NCBI RefSeq assembly: GCF_003255815.1
Contig: NC_037682.1
Coordinates: 49,377,131 to 49,441,130 of the forward strand
Length of the DNA: 64,000 nt
Origin: Theropithecus gelada
Taxonomy: Eukaryota; Chordata; Mammalia; Primates; Cercopithecidae
Direction: 5' to 3'
Part shown: positions 1 to 12,553 of the stretch, one piece after another
Layout of the letters: every line of letters begins with the position of its first letter
Numbering within the stretch: position 1 is the stretch's first letter
Made by a program: the position numbers and the translations under genes
Notes under the pieces: model-generated
The model's input: the letters and a program-made list of their open reading frames with translations, nothing else
What the model was told of the DNA's origin: nothing
The model's database searches: none

Positions 1-249
1 AAAGCCTCTTTCACAGTTGCTGATGTGTATATCAGATCAAGATCAGCTTGCCTGAAAAGCAGAAATGATGAGTAGCCCCCTTCATACTTCAGACTTGACT
101 TAGCTGACCCATTGCTTTATGTAGTTGGAATTTTTTATATGATTGCTGCTAGAAAGCACCCTTTAAGTTTCCTAAGAGGTCCTAGGAACAGGATGTCTGC
201 CTGCTCCTGGGTCTTCCATTTACTCACTAGTTATAATATGATAATATAT

Positions 250-480
250 GATAATAATAACAGCTAAAGCTTACTGATTGGTTACTGTGCCAAATACTAT
301 GCTAAATATTTCACATCAATTATTTTGTTTCATCCTTACTTGAACATGTAATTTAATCTTGCTGAACCTCAAATTTTTGTCATCTAAGAAATGTGTCATG
401 ATTTGTTCACTACTCAATGTGGATGTGAAAATTAAATTTGGTAAAATATATAAAAGTTCTCTGAAAATGATAAAGCACTA
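250..480. repeat. MIR-like relics in two orientations (tentative)
   Basis: Bases 255-340 resemble the complement of MIR (GCTTACTGATTGGTTACTGTGCC, then a C-A-C-A-T run and TTCATCCTT), while 360-480 resemble MIR in the forward sense (CTGAACCTCAAATTTT, AAAATTAAATTTGGTAAAATATATAAA). Both are badly diverged. The rest of 1-250 and 480-640 shows nothing I recognise. Confidence 0.4.
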
Positions 481-639
481 AGATTGGGAGTAAAGTCTGA
501 TGGTGAAACTGAGTAAATTTAGCCCGTTAAACTACATCTTTATCCTTTGGAAATGCAGTCTAAAAGCTGAGTGTTAGACTGAGTCATAGTATCCCTCTGC
601 TCAACGACCAAAAACAATTTTACAAGTATACCTAATACT

Positions 640-3615
640 TCTTTTTTATTGCAGTAAAATATATGTAATATAATATTTATTATTTTAGCCATTTGTAAGT
701 ATATAACTCAGTGGCATTAATATATTTTCAATATCATATAACCAACACCACAATCCATACCCAAAACTTTTTCATCATACCCAACAAAAATGCTGTAGCC
801 ATTAAATAACTCTCTCTATCCCTCTACCCTTAGTCTCTGGTAATCTCTATTCTATTATCTTTCTCTGTGAATTTCCCTATTGTAGGTACTTCATATAATT
901 GGAATAATACAATATTTATCTATCTATATCTGGCTTATTTCGGTAAGCATAGCATTTCAAGGTCCATCCATATTGTAGCATATGTTAAAATATTTTATTG
1001 CTGAATAATATTCCATTGTGTATATATACCATATTTTGTTTATCTGTTCATCTGTTGATAGGCACTTAGTTTGTTTCTACCTTTTGGCTATTATGAATAA
1101 TACTTCTATGAACATGGTTATAGAAATGTTTGTTAGAGTCCCCACTTTCAGTCCTTTCGGATATATACCTGTGAGTTGAATTAATGGATCACATGAAGTT
1201 CTATGGCTACTGTTTTCCACAGTAGCCATGCCATTTTATATTCCCACCAGAAATGTAAGGGGATTCCAATGTCTTCACATTCTTGCTAACACTTGTTATT
1301 TTCAATTAAATTTTTTTATTATTATCCCAGTAGGTGTGAAGTGGTATCTCATTGCGGTTTTGATTTACATTTGCTTAATGATTGATGATGCTAATCATCT
1401 TTTCATGTGCTTATTGGCCATTTGGATATCTCCTGTGGAAAACTGTCTATTTAAGTAGTTTGCCCATTTTTGAGTTGGGATTTTTGTTGTTGTTGAGTTT
1501 CAGTTCTTTGTGTACTGTGGATACTAATACCTTATCAGATACATGATTTGCAAATATTTTCTCCCATTCTGTAATTTGTCTTTTGGCATTCTTAATAGTA
1601 TCTTTAATACACTAAAGTTCTTAATTTTGATAGAGTCCAATTTATCCATTTTTCCCATTGGTGCCTGTGGTTTTGATGTTATATCAATGAAATCATTGCC
1701 AAATTCAATGTCATAAAGATTTATCACTATGTTTTCTTCCAAGGGTTTTATTTTTTTAGCTTCTAAGTTTATGTCTTTGATCCATGTCTTTGATCCATTT
1801 GAGTTCACTTTTGTATATTGTGTAAGGTGGAACCTTTTTCTGTTGTTTTACATCTTTTGCACGTGGATGTCCAATTTTCCCCACACCATTTGTTGATAAG
1901 ACTATCCCTTCCCCCGTTCAATGGTTTTTGCACCTTTGTCAAAAATCAATTGACTATATATGTAAAGGTTTTAATTTTGAGCTTTCTATTATATTTCATT
2001 GGTAGATATATATATACACACACAGATATATATGCATATCTCTTTCTCTCTCTCTCCTTATGCCAGTACCATCCTGTTTTAATTGCCGTAACTTTGTGGT
2101 AAAATATGAACTGTGAGCTTTCCAACTTTCTTCTTCTTTTTCAAGATTGTTTTAGTTACGGGGACCTCTTGTAATTCCATATTAATTTGTGAATTGGCTT
2201 TTCCATTTCTGTGAAATAAGTTGTTGTAATTTTGATAGGGATTGCTTTGAATCTGCAGGTTGCTTTGGGTAGTATTGCCATCTTAACAGTGTTAAATCTT
2301 CCTACCCATGAGCACAGATGCTTTTCCATTTATTTATGTCATCTTTAATTTCTTTCAAAAATGTTTTATAGTTTTCAATGTACAAATCTTTCACCTCCTT
2401 GGTTAGATTTATCCCTAAGTGTTTAGTTCTTTTTAATACTTTTGTAAATGAAATTGTTTTCTTAATTTTCTTTTGGGTTGTTTGTTGCTGATGTTTAGAA
2501 ACACAGCTGATATTTGTGTGTTAAGCTTATACTCTGCAACTTTGCTGAATTTATTAACTCTGGTAGCTTTCTCAGGGATTCTTTGGGATTTTCTATATAT
2601 AGGATTGTGTCATTTGCAAATACAAATAGTTTTACCTCTCCCTTACCAATTTGGATACATTTTATTTCTTTTTCTTGTCTAACAGCAGTGGCTAGCACTT
2701 CCACTAAAGGTTGAATAGCAGCAGTGAAAGTGAGCATTATTGTCTTGTTCTGGATCTTAAGGGGAAAGCTTTCAGTCTTTCACCCTTGAATATGATGTTA
2801 GTTGTGGATGTTTGTTTGTTTGTTTGTTTGTTTAACAAGCAGGGTCTAGCTCTGTTGTCCAGGCTGGAATTAAGAGGTATGATCATAGTTCACTGAGGCT
2901 TTGAACTCCTGGGTTCAAGCAATCTTTCTACCTCAGCCTCCCAAGTAGCTGGGACTATAGGCACGTGCCACCACACTTGGCCAGCTGTAGGCTTTTTATA
3001 AATAGGTTTCATCATGCCAAGGTCTTTTTCCTCTATTACTAGTTTTCTAAGAATTTTTATGATGGAATATTAGATTTTTGTCAGATGCCTATTCTGTGTC
3101 AATTGAGATGATCATGTTGGTTTTTTTCCCCTTTGTTCTGTTAATGTAATGCTTGACACTGATTTGATCCCTTGCATTCTTGGGATAAATTCCACTTTGC
3201 CTTGGTAAGTAATTCTTTTAATATGCCATTGGATTTGTTTTGCTAATACTTTGTTGAGGATTTTTATATCTATATTTATATGGGATAGTGGACTGTAACT
3301 TTCTTTTCCTGTGGTATCCTTATCTGGTTTTGGTATCAAGATAATGTTAGCCTTATAAAATGAATTAGAAGTGTTTCTTCCTCTTCATTTTTTTTTGTAA
3401 GAGTTTGATAAGGATTGGTATTAATTTTTCTTTAAACATTTGGCAGAATCCATTGGTAAAGCCATCTAGGTCAGGGCATTTCCTTATTGAGCAGTCTTTG
3501 ATTATTGATTCACTGTCTGTACTTGTTATAGGTCTGTTGAGGTTTCCTATTGCTTCTTGAGTTGGGTAATTTGCATGTTTTAAGGAATTTGTCCATTGCT
3601 TCTAGGTGTTGAATT
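640..3615 (-). mobile_element. LINE-1 (older L1M/L1P type), 3' part, antisense
   Basis: The + strand reads the complement of an L1 3' UTR and the 3' half of ORF2. Fragments of ORF2 reverse transcriptase can be translated from the minus strand, such as LATAVRQEKEIKCIQIGK at about 2590-2690 and IPKPDKDTTGKE at about 3290-3335. The catalytic FADD-type motif reads FAND in this copy, and the frame is broken several times, so it cannot be active. It is 5'-truncated at about 3615 and interrupted at 2813-2982 by an Alu monomer. A mixed TA/CA/TC simple tract lies at 2005-2060. Confidence 0.85.
2813..2982 (-). mobile_element. FLAM-type free left Alu monomer, antisense, inside L1
   Basis: A (GTTT)n stretch followed by the complement of one Alu left monomer (CAGGGTCTAGCTCTGTTG ... 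CACACTTGGCC). Only one monomer is present and it matches the FLAM pattern rather than a dimeric Alu. It interrupts the L1; flanking GTTAGTTGTGG and AGCTGTAGG look like a diverged target-site duplication. Confidence 0.75.
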
Positions 3616-3684
3616 GGTTAATGTATAATTGTTATGACTGTGTAATTATTCAGGGCTTCTTTTTAATTTCTTTGTTTTAGTTAG

Positions 3685-3905
3685 CATTTATTGAGCACCA
3701 TTTATTTTCCAAGATACTCCCCAACCTGTGTATGTGTGTGTGTGTAATCTCATTTAATTTTCATAACAACTCTTGGATATAAGTGGTAACAAATGGTATC
3801 ATCTCTGTTTTATTAAAAGAAAATAAGAAATTGATACTCAAAAAAGCTAACTTTTCCAAGAGTTCCACATCTAGAAATAGTGGAGATAGAATTCAGACTG
3901 AAGTT
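3685..3905 (-). repeat. MIR SINE, antisense
   Basis: The + strand shows the complement of MIR: GCATTTATTGAGCACC, AATCTCATTTAATTTTCATAACAAC, and a later AGTGGAGATAGAATTCAGAC. A short (TG)n tract lies within it. Bases 3905-4320 hold nothing recognisable. Confidence 0.7.
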
Positions 3906-4319
3906 CTCTGATATGATACTTCATACTCTTGGGGCCTTTGTCTCAAGAAAATCTGACCTTAAGAAAATCTGATCTTTTGCGGTGAATAAAATTTGTTTTT
4001 TACATGTGCTGCTATGCAAACGAAATCTTGTAAAGCCACTCATTTCTGTCTCTTCCAGAGTATTTCAAAGCAGAGATATGAACTGCTATTGTAATACTTG
4101 ATTATTTAAATATAGATCTACTTAGAATCAAAGCATTACTGAGGTTCTTCAGAAAAGCACCCTAATTTTTAAATCAGAGTGTTGGGGTCCAGGAAGAAAA
4201 TATGTTCAGCTGTGTAAGCTAACCTAGTTTTTTAAAGGTCAATAATTTTAACTGTATTCTCCTCTGTACATGGAGGCTATATCACTGATGAGCTGTCATG
4301 AAGGCATGAACTTTGAAGG

Positions 4320-4726
4320 TTTATTTTTTTATTTTTTATTTTTATTGTGTTATTTTTATTTTTTTTCATTTTTTTAATTTCAATAGTGGTGATTTCTGAG
4401 ATTTTGGTGCACCCATCACCCAAGCAGTGTACACTGTACCCAATGTGTAGTCTGTTATACCTCGCCATCCCCCAGCCTTTCCCCCAATCCCCAAAGTTCA
4501 ATGTATCATTCTTATGCCTTTGCATTCCTCATAGCTTAACTTTCACATGTGAGTGAGAATACGATGTTTGGTTTTCCATTTCTGAGTTACTATACTTAGA
4601 ATAATAGTCTCCAATTCCATCCAGGTTTCTGTGAATGCCATTATTTCATTCCCTTTTATGGCTGAGTACTATTCCATGGTGTGTGTGTGTGTGTATATAT
4701 ATATATGTATATATATATATTCCATG

Positions 4727-4763
<37 letters not shown>

Positions 4764-6765
4764 AAATATCCATGTGTTAATTGATGAGCATTTGGGCTAC
4801 TTCCATATTTTTGCAATTGTAAAAATTTTGCTGCTATAAGCATGCATGTGCAAGTATCTTTTTCATGTAATGACTTCTTTTCCTCTGGGTAGATACCTAG
4901 TAGTGGGATTGCTGGATCAAACAGTAGGTCTACTTTTAGTTCTTTAAGGACTCTTCACTGTCTTTTTCATAGTGTTTGTACTAGTTTACATTCCCACCAA
5001 CAGTGTAAAAGTGTTCCCTTTTCACCACATCCATGCCAATATCATTATTTATTGATTTTTTTTTAGTATGCCCATTCTTGTAGGAGTGAGGTGGTATTGC
5101 ATTGTGGTTTTGATTTGCACTTCCCTGACAATTAGTGATGCTGAGCGTTTTTTAAAGTATGATCATTGGCCATTTGTTTATCTTCCTTTGAGAATTGTCT
5201 ATTCATGTCCTTAACCCACTTTTTAATGGGATTTTTTTTTGTTTTTGTTTTGTTGTTTTTTTGTTTGTTTGTTTTTGCTGATTTGTTTGAGTTCTTTGTA
5301 GATTCTGGATATTAGTTCTTTGTTGGATATGTAGATTGTGAAGATTCTCTCCCACTCTGTCGGTTGTCTGTTAACTCTGCTGATTATTTCTTTTGTTATG
5401 CAGAAGCTTTTTAGTTTAATTAAGTCGCATCTATTTATCTTTGCTTTTGTTGCATTTGCTTTTGGGTTCTTGATCATGAATTCTTTGCCTACGTCAATGT
5501 CTAGAAGGGTTTTTTCCAATGTTATCTTCTAGAATCTTTATGATTTCAGGTCTTAGATTTAAGTATTTGATCCATCTTGAGCTGAATTTTTTATGAGGTG
5601 AGAGATGGGGATCCAGATTCATTCTTCTACATATGGCTTGCCAATTATCCCAGCATCATTTGTTGAATTGGGTGTCTTTCCCCATTTTATGTTTTTGTCT
5701 GCTTTGTTGAAGACCAGTTGGCTGTAAGTATTTGGCTTTATTTCTGGGTTCTCTATTCTGTTCCGTTGGTCTATGTGCCTATTTTCACACCAGTACCATG
5801 CTGTTTTGGTGACTATGGCCTTATAGTATAGTTTGCAGTCAGGTAATGTGATGCCTCCAGATTTGTTCTTTTTGCTTAATCTGTCTTTGGCTATGCAGGC
5901 TCGTTTTGGCTTCATATATATTTTAGGATTCCTTTTACTAGTTCTTTGAAGAATGATGGTGGTATTTTTATGGGAACCACATTGAATTTGTAGATTGCTT
6001 TTGGCAGTATAGTCATTTTTAAAATATTGATCCTACCCAACCATGAGCATGGAATGTTTCCATTTGTTTATATCATCTATGATTTCTTTCAGCAGTGTTT
6101 TGTAGTTTTCCTTGTAGAGTTCTTTCACATCTTTGGTTAGGTATATTCCTAAGTATTTTATTTTATTTTATTGCAGCTATTGTGAAAGGGGTTGAATTCT
6201 TGATTTGATTCTCAGCTTGGTCACTATTGGTGTATAGCAGAGCTACTAAGTTGTGTACATTAATTTTGTATCCTGAAACTTTGCTGAATTCATTTACCAG
6301 TTATAGGAGCTTTTTGGATGAGTCTTTAGGATTCCCTAGGTATACAGTCATATCATGAGCAAACAGCGACACTTTGACTTCCTCTTTACCGATTTGGAGC
6401 CCCTATTTTCTTTCTGTTGTCTGATTGCTCTTCCTAGGACTTCCAGTACTATGTTGAATGGAAGTGGTTAAAGTGGGCATCCTTGTCCTGTTCCAGTTCT
6501 TAGGGAGAATGCTTTCAACTCTTCCTCATTCACTATAATGTTCGCTGTGGGTTTGTTGTAGATGGCTTTTATTACTTTAAGGTATGTCCTTTCTATGCTA
6601 ATTTTGCTAAGGGTTTTAATCACCAAGGGATGTTGGGATTTTGTTAAATGCTTTTTCTGCATCTGTTGAGATGATCTTGTGAGTTTTGTTTTTAATTCTG
6701 TTTATGTGGTGTATCATGTTTATTGATTTACATATGTTAAGCCATCCCTGCATCCCTAGTATGAA
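4320..6765 (-). mobile_element. LINE-1 (L1P/L1M type), 5'-truncated, antisense
   Basis: From the minus strand this reads 3' UTR and the ORF2 C-terminal half. Recognisable pieces are INRVNRQPTEWE-like sequence at about 5330-5400 and KPTANIIVNEEELKAF with GTGQGCPL (reverse transcriptase) at about 6470-6560. It ends abruptly at about 6765 inside the reverse transcriptase domain, so it is a 5'-truncated insertion. Stops and frameshifts are many. A duplicated (TG)n(TA)n tract lies at 4673-4762. Confidence 0.88.
4673..4762. repeat. Duplicated compound microsatellite (TG)n(TA)n
   Basis: TCCATGG followed by a (GT)n(AT)n tract occurs twice, at 4673 and 4721, 48 bases apart, inside the L1 3' region. 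The L1 consensus has one TCCATGGTGTATATG here, so the segment has been tandemly duplicated and expanded. It is likely to vary in length between individuals. Confidence 0.85.
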
Positions 6766-6769
6766 ACTG

Positions 6770-9700
6770 AAGATTTTTAAAATCGATTTTATGTAATGGG
6801 GATGAATTTACATGAGTTCATTCACACTCACTTATTTAATTGCCATTGTGACAAATTCCACAGATTTTCAGATGATTGGTTAAGGGTTTGGATGCAACTG
6901 TGAAATAAGTGAAAAAAGTAAGGTTGAGCCTTGATTCTTAGCTTTCTTAAAGGTAGAAAAAACACTGCAGATGATCTTAGAAGAAATTCTGAGGTCAAGA
7001 CTCTTTTCATCATTGATCTATTCTTTGATGAGTACAGAAGGAGAAATTTAGCAGGAGAAATGACAACATAGTGATCTCAGCAATATATATTATAATCCTT
7101 GCTAATTTTTTCATTTGTCCTCAGGACAAATTGAAACTTTTGTTTTATTTTTAGAATTCTAAATGTGTCACCTATTACCTGCTAACATTTACTGCAGTGT
7201 GGTTTCGCATAAAGACAAATTCAGATTTATGGCATTCCCTCGGAGTATAGAGGAATTGTAATATTTTGCTATACCAAATGCATGCATCCAGGCAAGATCT
7301 ATGCTAAGTGGTATGTTCAAGTTTGCAACAGTGGTTGTGATTCAAATGTGTTCATATTATAACAAGAATGGCTGTAGCTCATAAAGGTGGGCTCTACAGT
7401 TGTTTGGCAATTTATTATCATTTATGTTGCTAGCACATAATAATTTTTGAGTTAGTTAGGGATGTGTAACGTATTTTTCTCCTGTTTTGGAGGCTGGGAA
7501 ATGAGGTATGAGACTGAATTCCTACTTTGGGGCAGTTATTGAAGAATCTTTTGAGTCCAGTCTTCTAGTTCTGGGGTTTTTTTTTGTTTCTTTTATTGTT
7601 GTTTTTTTGTTTGTTTGTTTGTTTTTCCTCTCTCTACTCCTTCCAAACTTTCTAAATCATTTCTTCAATGTGTTAATGTCTGAAGTTACTATCTCAGGAT
7701 ACTGCAACTATCCAAGTCCTTTGTCTTTCTGAAGAATGAAAGTAAATTGACAGACTTTTACTCATGGGATTTTTGGCTATTTTTAAAAGGTAGACTTTAT
7801 ATCTGAATTATTCAAATTAAAAGTATTCTTGCAGGAGGTAGCCTGAATCTAATGGGTTGTAGGTTCTTAGTACAAACACCCCTTCTCCTGCCATTAAGTT
7901 TTACTAATTTTCTGCTTCATGTCAGTTTCTATGAAAATTTAAGAATTTATTTTCTCTCATTTAGGGACTCTTGCTGTTTTGATTCCAAAGGAATGCTGCC
8001 TATTCTGACAAGTGAAACTAATGTTAAGCAAATTTTCCATAAGTTTTAAATCCTACTTTGTCTTTGTTCTGTACTCTTAAGATAAAAGCCATCAGTTGAA
8101 ATATTTACAAAGCTGGAAAACTGGATTTACAGAATGGACATTATTTTTCAAATTGGTTTTTGAAAGTTGTCTTCTTACACTAGAGGTAGCAAGGGCCAGA
8201 TTACAGTAGGACATAAAGCCAACCAGTTTCAACAAGCTTCCCCTTCCATGTACAAATTTTAAAAGAATGGGTCCTCATGAAAGCATTTCAAATCCAGAGA
8301 CAAATTTGAAAAAAATTGCTACAACATGTTGACTGATTCCTTGCCAAGTCAGGCACTGAGAACTTTTTCTTGATTGACTTACACAGAGAATTAGAGCAGC
8401 ATAGGGGAAACATGTAACTTTGTTATTAAAAAAACTAAACTTTACAATACCCTTAAATCCCTCTCCCTCTTAAATTTTTCTTTTCTACTTGTAATCCCCC
8501 TCTTCTTCTGCCTCATCTTTTACCCCTCCTGCCTTTTCCTTGTTCTCTTTCTTCTAATCATTCTGTTATATACTCTGTTGCTCTAATGTATTCATTTTTA
8601 CTTTTAATGTTGAAACAATGATATGTTATGGAGAAATAGCTTTCTAAAGATTATATTCAGATATACAGATTCAAAGAAGGATAAAAGTTAAAAATGTTTT
8701 TAAAATATGCCTGTCAGCAGTGGAAAGAAAGCTGTTTGTAGCCAGCAGGTGAGCTGGAAAGTACTATAGGGTGTGGTAGAGATAGTAATAAATTAACTGG
8801 CAAGCCAAAAACTGTAAAAAAAAAAAAAAAAAAAAAGCTATTTCATAGCATAGAAGCATGACAGCTATGAAAAAAGGTGTGCCCCAGGGAATTCTTTTAG
8901 AGTTTGATTTTTTTTAAATATGTTTGACATGAAAAATGTTTTAGTACAAATAAAGCAACTGGTATTAAACTTACAGGGAGGGTGGTTGTGGTTTAGAGTT
9001 AGTATGAATAATGCATGATATTTAAAGAAAGAACGGCTCTAAAATGTTCCAGGAGGCAGTCCATGTCAATGGTTAGAATGGTGATTTTTTTCCCCTATTT
9101 TTGAAGCATCATTAATTCAGCATCGTTTTGTGATTTTTTAAAACTTGTATCTACCAAAGAATTACTATTTGACTTAGATTAGGATATTCTTCCTTCAGAT
9201 AATTTAGTTTAAATATCAAGAAGATCAGTAGAATTATTTAAGCATAAAGTGACAGTCATTTACTATAAAAAATAATTTGGCCTAGTTATCTTTTTTAAAA
9301 AGCCCATATAGTACTGCAAACCAAAATCAACCTCATGGAAGGAGAAAAACAAGATCAGATATTTTGAACATTACTCCGTAGGAGACCAGCACAATATAAT
9401 GTTAGTGAATGCATTGTAGCAGCGCTCCATATGCAATCAGAAGCCAATTGTTACTGGACTGTGTACAAGCACACACTGTGCTCAATGGTCTGATGAGGTA
9501 TTATGGATATGATGCAAAGAGACTGTGTAGATTAGAAGCTAACAATTTGTTAAAAGTGAAAGCAACTTAACATTTACATTGGGCCAGCTGAGTAGCATTT
9601 CATATGGCAAGCAGGATGAGTTCCCAGGAACCAGAGTCACCAGGAAAGCTCCAGGTGTTAGTGTCCATACCCCCTACCCCCCAAAAAAGTTTTCTTGCTT

Positions 9701-10850
9701 TCGAGTTGACTACCTTTATTACTGAGATTCTTTCTAGTCTGTCTATTCATTATTACATTCAGCTTTCAGTGTGGAAAGTTCATGCAAAACAGCATGATTA
9801 TTATAAATGTCAAAAATGTGTGGAGGAACAGGCTATTAAAATATAGCCTAGAGATAGTACATAACACTGACTTTAAATAAGTAGCTGAAGCCAAAGTGAT
9901 ACTCCATTAAATCACTGATATTGTGAAATTTATCCACACGTACTAATTTTTATTTCAGTTAGCACCATCATGATATGTTCCTCCTTACTTTATTTTAGCT
10001 CTTCAGGTTACTGCACACAGTTCTTAGGTCACAGAAGGTACTTCCATGTCCTTTTTTAGGAATGATCTGGAGTTAGAAACACATTAAGATATGGCATTCA
10101 TCTTTGCTGAACCATACTCAATCTTTACCAGGCATTTAGTACAGATATTCCATGTAAAATATGTGGTTATTTAACCAAAGCATCATCAAAATATGTCTGA
10201 TAAGTGCTTAGTATGCATGATTCTTTACTAGGATCCACCAGTTCAGTACCAGAGGTTAATCCAGACAAACATGGTTTCTACACTTAGGGGGATACCAGAC
10301 ATTTCACAGAATACTGGAAGATAAGATTAGCTGTCCTCTTGGTCCTATCATATTGAAGAGGTTGTGTTTTTTAATTTTTAAACTTTTTTAATAAATAAAG
10401 TTTAGAATTATGAGCAGTCAATAGCTCAGAGCCCTTTTTGGACTCTAATACTCTGCCTTGCCTACCAAGCCAAAACTTTTTGTTGTTCTAATATAAAAGC
10501 CTCAATGTTTTCCCAGTGTATTGAGTGTCAGCCTGGCTTTAAGATATTTTTTTTTACTCTTAAAAAATGATGTATTACAAGATTCGTAATGGAGTGAACA
10601 TGCTTGAATTGCACATTTAATTTTTTTAACATCACATTCATGTTTTGCCAGTTTGCCTACCAGCTATCTGTTAACAAAAAGTTCCAAGGCAGCACTGCAA
10701 GTCTGTGCCCAACTAAGCCTTTTGTTTCTGCAGATGTTTGGGCTTAGAGCAATGTTGTAAAGCTCAGGCAATCCAAGGACCATGTTTGTACTTGTCTGCC
10801 GCAATTCCCTGTGCATTGTCTAAACCTGTATGCATTGTTCTTTCCGACAG
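6770..10850. other. SOX6 intron, mostly unique sequence
   Basis: No gene or large repeat was recognised. The stretch has short simple tracts: (TTTG)n at about 7568-7625, and a run of A at 8816-8836 following AATAAATTAACTGG that could be the tail of an old retrocopy, though I see no parent gene. The 80-codon open frame at 9604-9846 has no recognisable domain and I treat it as chance. The last 300 bases before the exon at 10851 look repeat-free and may hold conserved intronic sequence. Confidence 0.6.
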
Positions 10851-10930
10851 GTGATAACTACCCCGTACAGTTCATTCCATCAACAATGGCAGCTGCTGCT
10901 GCTTCTGGACTCAGCCCTTTACAGCTCCAG
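10851..10930 (+). CDS. SOX6: SOX6 exon A (partial CDS, 80 bases)
   Basis: The exon begins with the last two bases of a glycine codon split across the intron, followed by 26 whole codons reading (G)DNYPVQFIPSTM, an alanine run, and SGLSPLQLQ. The acceptor is TTCTTTCCGACAG with a good pyrimidine tract and the donor is CAG|GTAAGT, close to the mammalian consensus. This is the proline/alanine-rich linker after the first coiled coil of SOX6; it has no catalytic role and probably acts as a flexible spacer. Reading through the donor meets a stop after about a dozen codons, so the exon end is clear. The exon ends in phase 0, which lets it join either to the 123-base exon at 12431 or directly to the exon at 52462. 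Confidence 0.96.
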
Positions 10931-12430
10931 GTAAGTGCCAGAAGAAAAAAATGTGGGATATGAGCCAGTACTTAAGTGGAAAACTGCTAACCAGCTGTAT
11001 GCTAAATAATGGCCTGAATGTTAAATAATTTTTTAAGCATAGCCCAGAAGGATTAACACCTTATGTGCTTACCATAATGCAAATAGAAGAGAAAACTGCC
11101 AGTTTCAATATTTTTAAAGGAAAAAAATCACATTATGACTTAATACTATGTATTCTCTATCAGATGAGTGAATAGTTTTACAATTTCAATGGCTAGTTGT
11201 TACTGCATACACGTTAGGTTTTTCCTTGTCAGTTTTTCATCTGTGTCTCCACTTATGTCCAGATTAGCTTTTACATATAAAAATTGAAACAAAAAATGAT
11301 GTTGGATATTTTTTCCTTCTTGTAGCTCATAAAATAAGGGATTGTTATTCTCAAATTACATGATAATTATTTTGTAAATTGTGAATGCATTGCTCCTTAA
11401 TATGTGTATCCTCATCCTTTCTAGGGTCAAAAGTCAGGGCATGGTGTCTTATAAATTTTGCATTGGTGTTTCTTATTTATAAAGCTAAACTTGGGGGGAA
11501 AGTGTTTTGGAAACTGATTGAAAAATCATTTACACCTTATCTTCTTCACAGTAAAGTGAGTTTGGAATAGGAATAGGTGGTCATTATACCCTTCTACTAC
11601 TACCACTTGAATGGGAGGTTGACTTGGAATATGAATGTTTATTTGTATTAATAAAAACAAAAAGCTGAGATCATTAAAATAAGTCAAACATTCAGTATAT
11701 GGATATTTAGAGAATATAAGATAATTACAACTTGATTTCAATATAGTAGAAAGTTTTATTAAAGATAGTTTTCATTTGTAAAATATACTGTAATTATTTT
11801 TGAGTTTTCTTAAATAATCTACAAAATAGCATCTGGTGAAGCATTTTTATTTTCGTGTTGCTAATCTCTATGTGACTTGAACATAAAAAGTGTACAACTA
11901 TTGTCCCATGAAAAAACATCATTTTGAATGTTTCCAATTGGATCTGCAAATAAAGAATTTTTGCAACACTTTCAGAAATTTTGTCATGAGTCATGATCCA
12001 GGAAGTCATAAAGATGTAACCCATTAAGGGCTGTGTAGCAGAGCTAGAAATTTTGCCTAAGAGTATAGCAGCAACCTCACCTCTCTTGCAAACCTTCACC
12101 TTTCACACTACTAATACTGAAACATACTATAGTTGGTGCAAGTCTAAAAAGAACCCTCACTATTATAAACCTAATTTATTTCTTCTTTTCCTATAGCTGT
12201 GCTATTGAGTATCTTCTTGAGTCAGAGGCAGAAACAAGAAATCAGTGCCACTGTTTGATACTATAACCAAATTTCTGTAAAAGAAAGAAACTGAGTCTTA
12301 AGCTTTCTACTTTCTATTTTTTGATGTGGTCAATACCCTGGATTTAGAAACATGTATTCTGTTTCATGAGTTCTGACAGTATGTTTTGTCTTTTTTTTTT
12401 TTTTTTTTTTCTGAATATGCTACTAAACAG
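10931..12430. other. SOX6 intron between exons A and B
   Basis: AT-rich, with no large repeat recognised. Its 3' end contains a run of 20 T (12391-12410) that is the distant pyrimidine tract of the exon B acceptor. The minus-strand open frame at 11794-12099 has no recognisable protein and is probably chance. Confidence 0.65.
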
Positions 12431-12553
12431 AAGGGTCATGTCTCCCACCCACAAATTAACCCAAGGCTAAAGGGCCTAAGTGACCGTTTTGGCAGGAATT
12501 TGGACACCTTTGAACATGGTGGTGGCCACTCTTACAACCACAAACAGATTGAG
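12431..12553 (+). CDS. SOX6: SOX6 exon B, probable cassette exon (123 bases, 41 codons)
   Basis: Forty-one whole codons start KGHVSHPQIN and end SYNHKQIE; the translation is basic and rich in H, N and G. Both ends are in phase 0, so skipping removes exactly 41 residues and joins LQLQ to QLYAAQ. That skipped form resembles the SOX5 paralogue, which lacks this segment as far as I recall. The acceptor is unusual: a run of 20 T lies at 12391-12410, then 20 bases of poor pyrimidine content before CAG. The donor GAG|GTATGA is good, and read-through hits TGA immediately. From family knowledge I believe SOX6 isoforms with and without this block exist. No known domain is visible. Residue 11 of the exon is P (CCA); I recall Q in human, but this was not checked. 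Confidence 0.93.

Noticed and set aside
1203..1229. Perfect 11-base inverted repeat ATGGCTACTGT / ACAGTAGCCAT
   Set aside because: It lies within the L1 where consensus is already near-palindromic (CATACTGTTTTCCATAG), so it is drift within a repeat.
8816..8836. Poly(A) run after AATAAATTAAC as the tail of a processed pseudogene
   Set aside because: No parental coding similarity upstream and no convincing target-site duplication.
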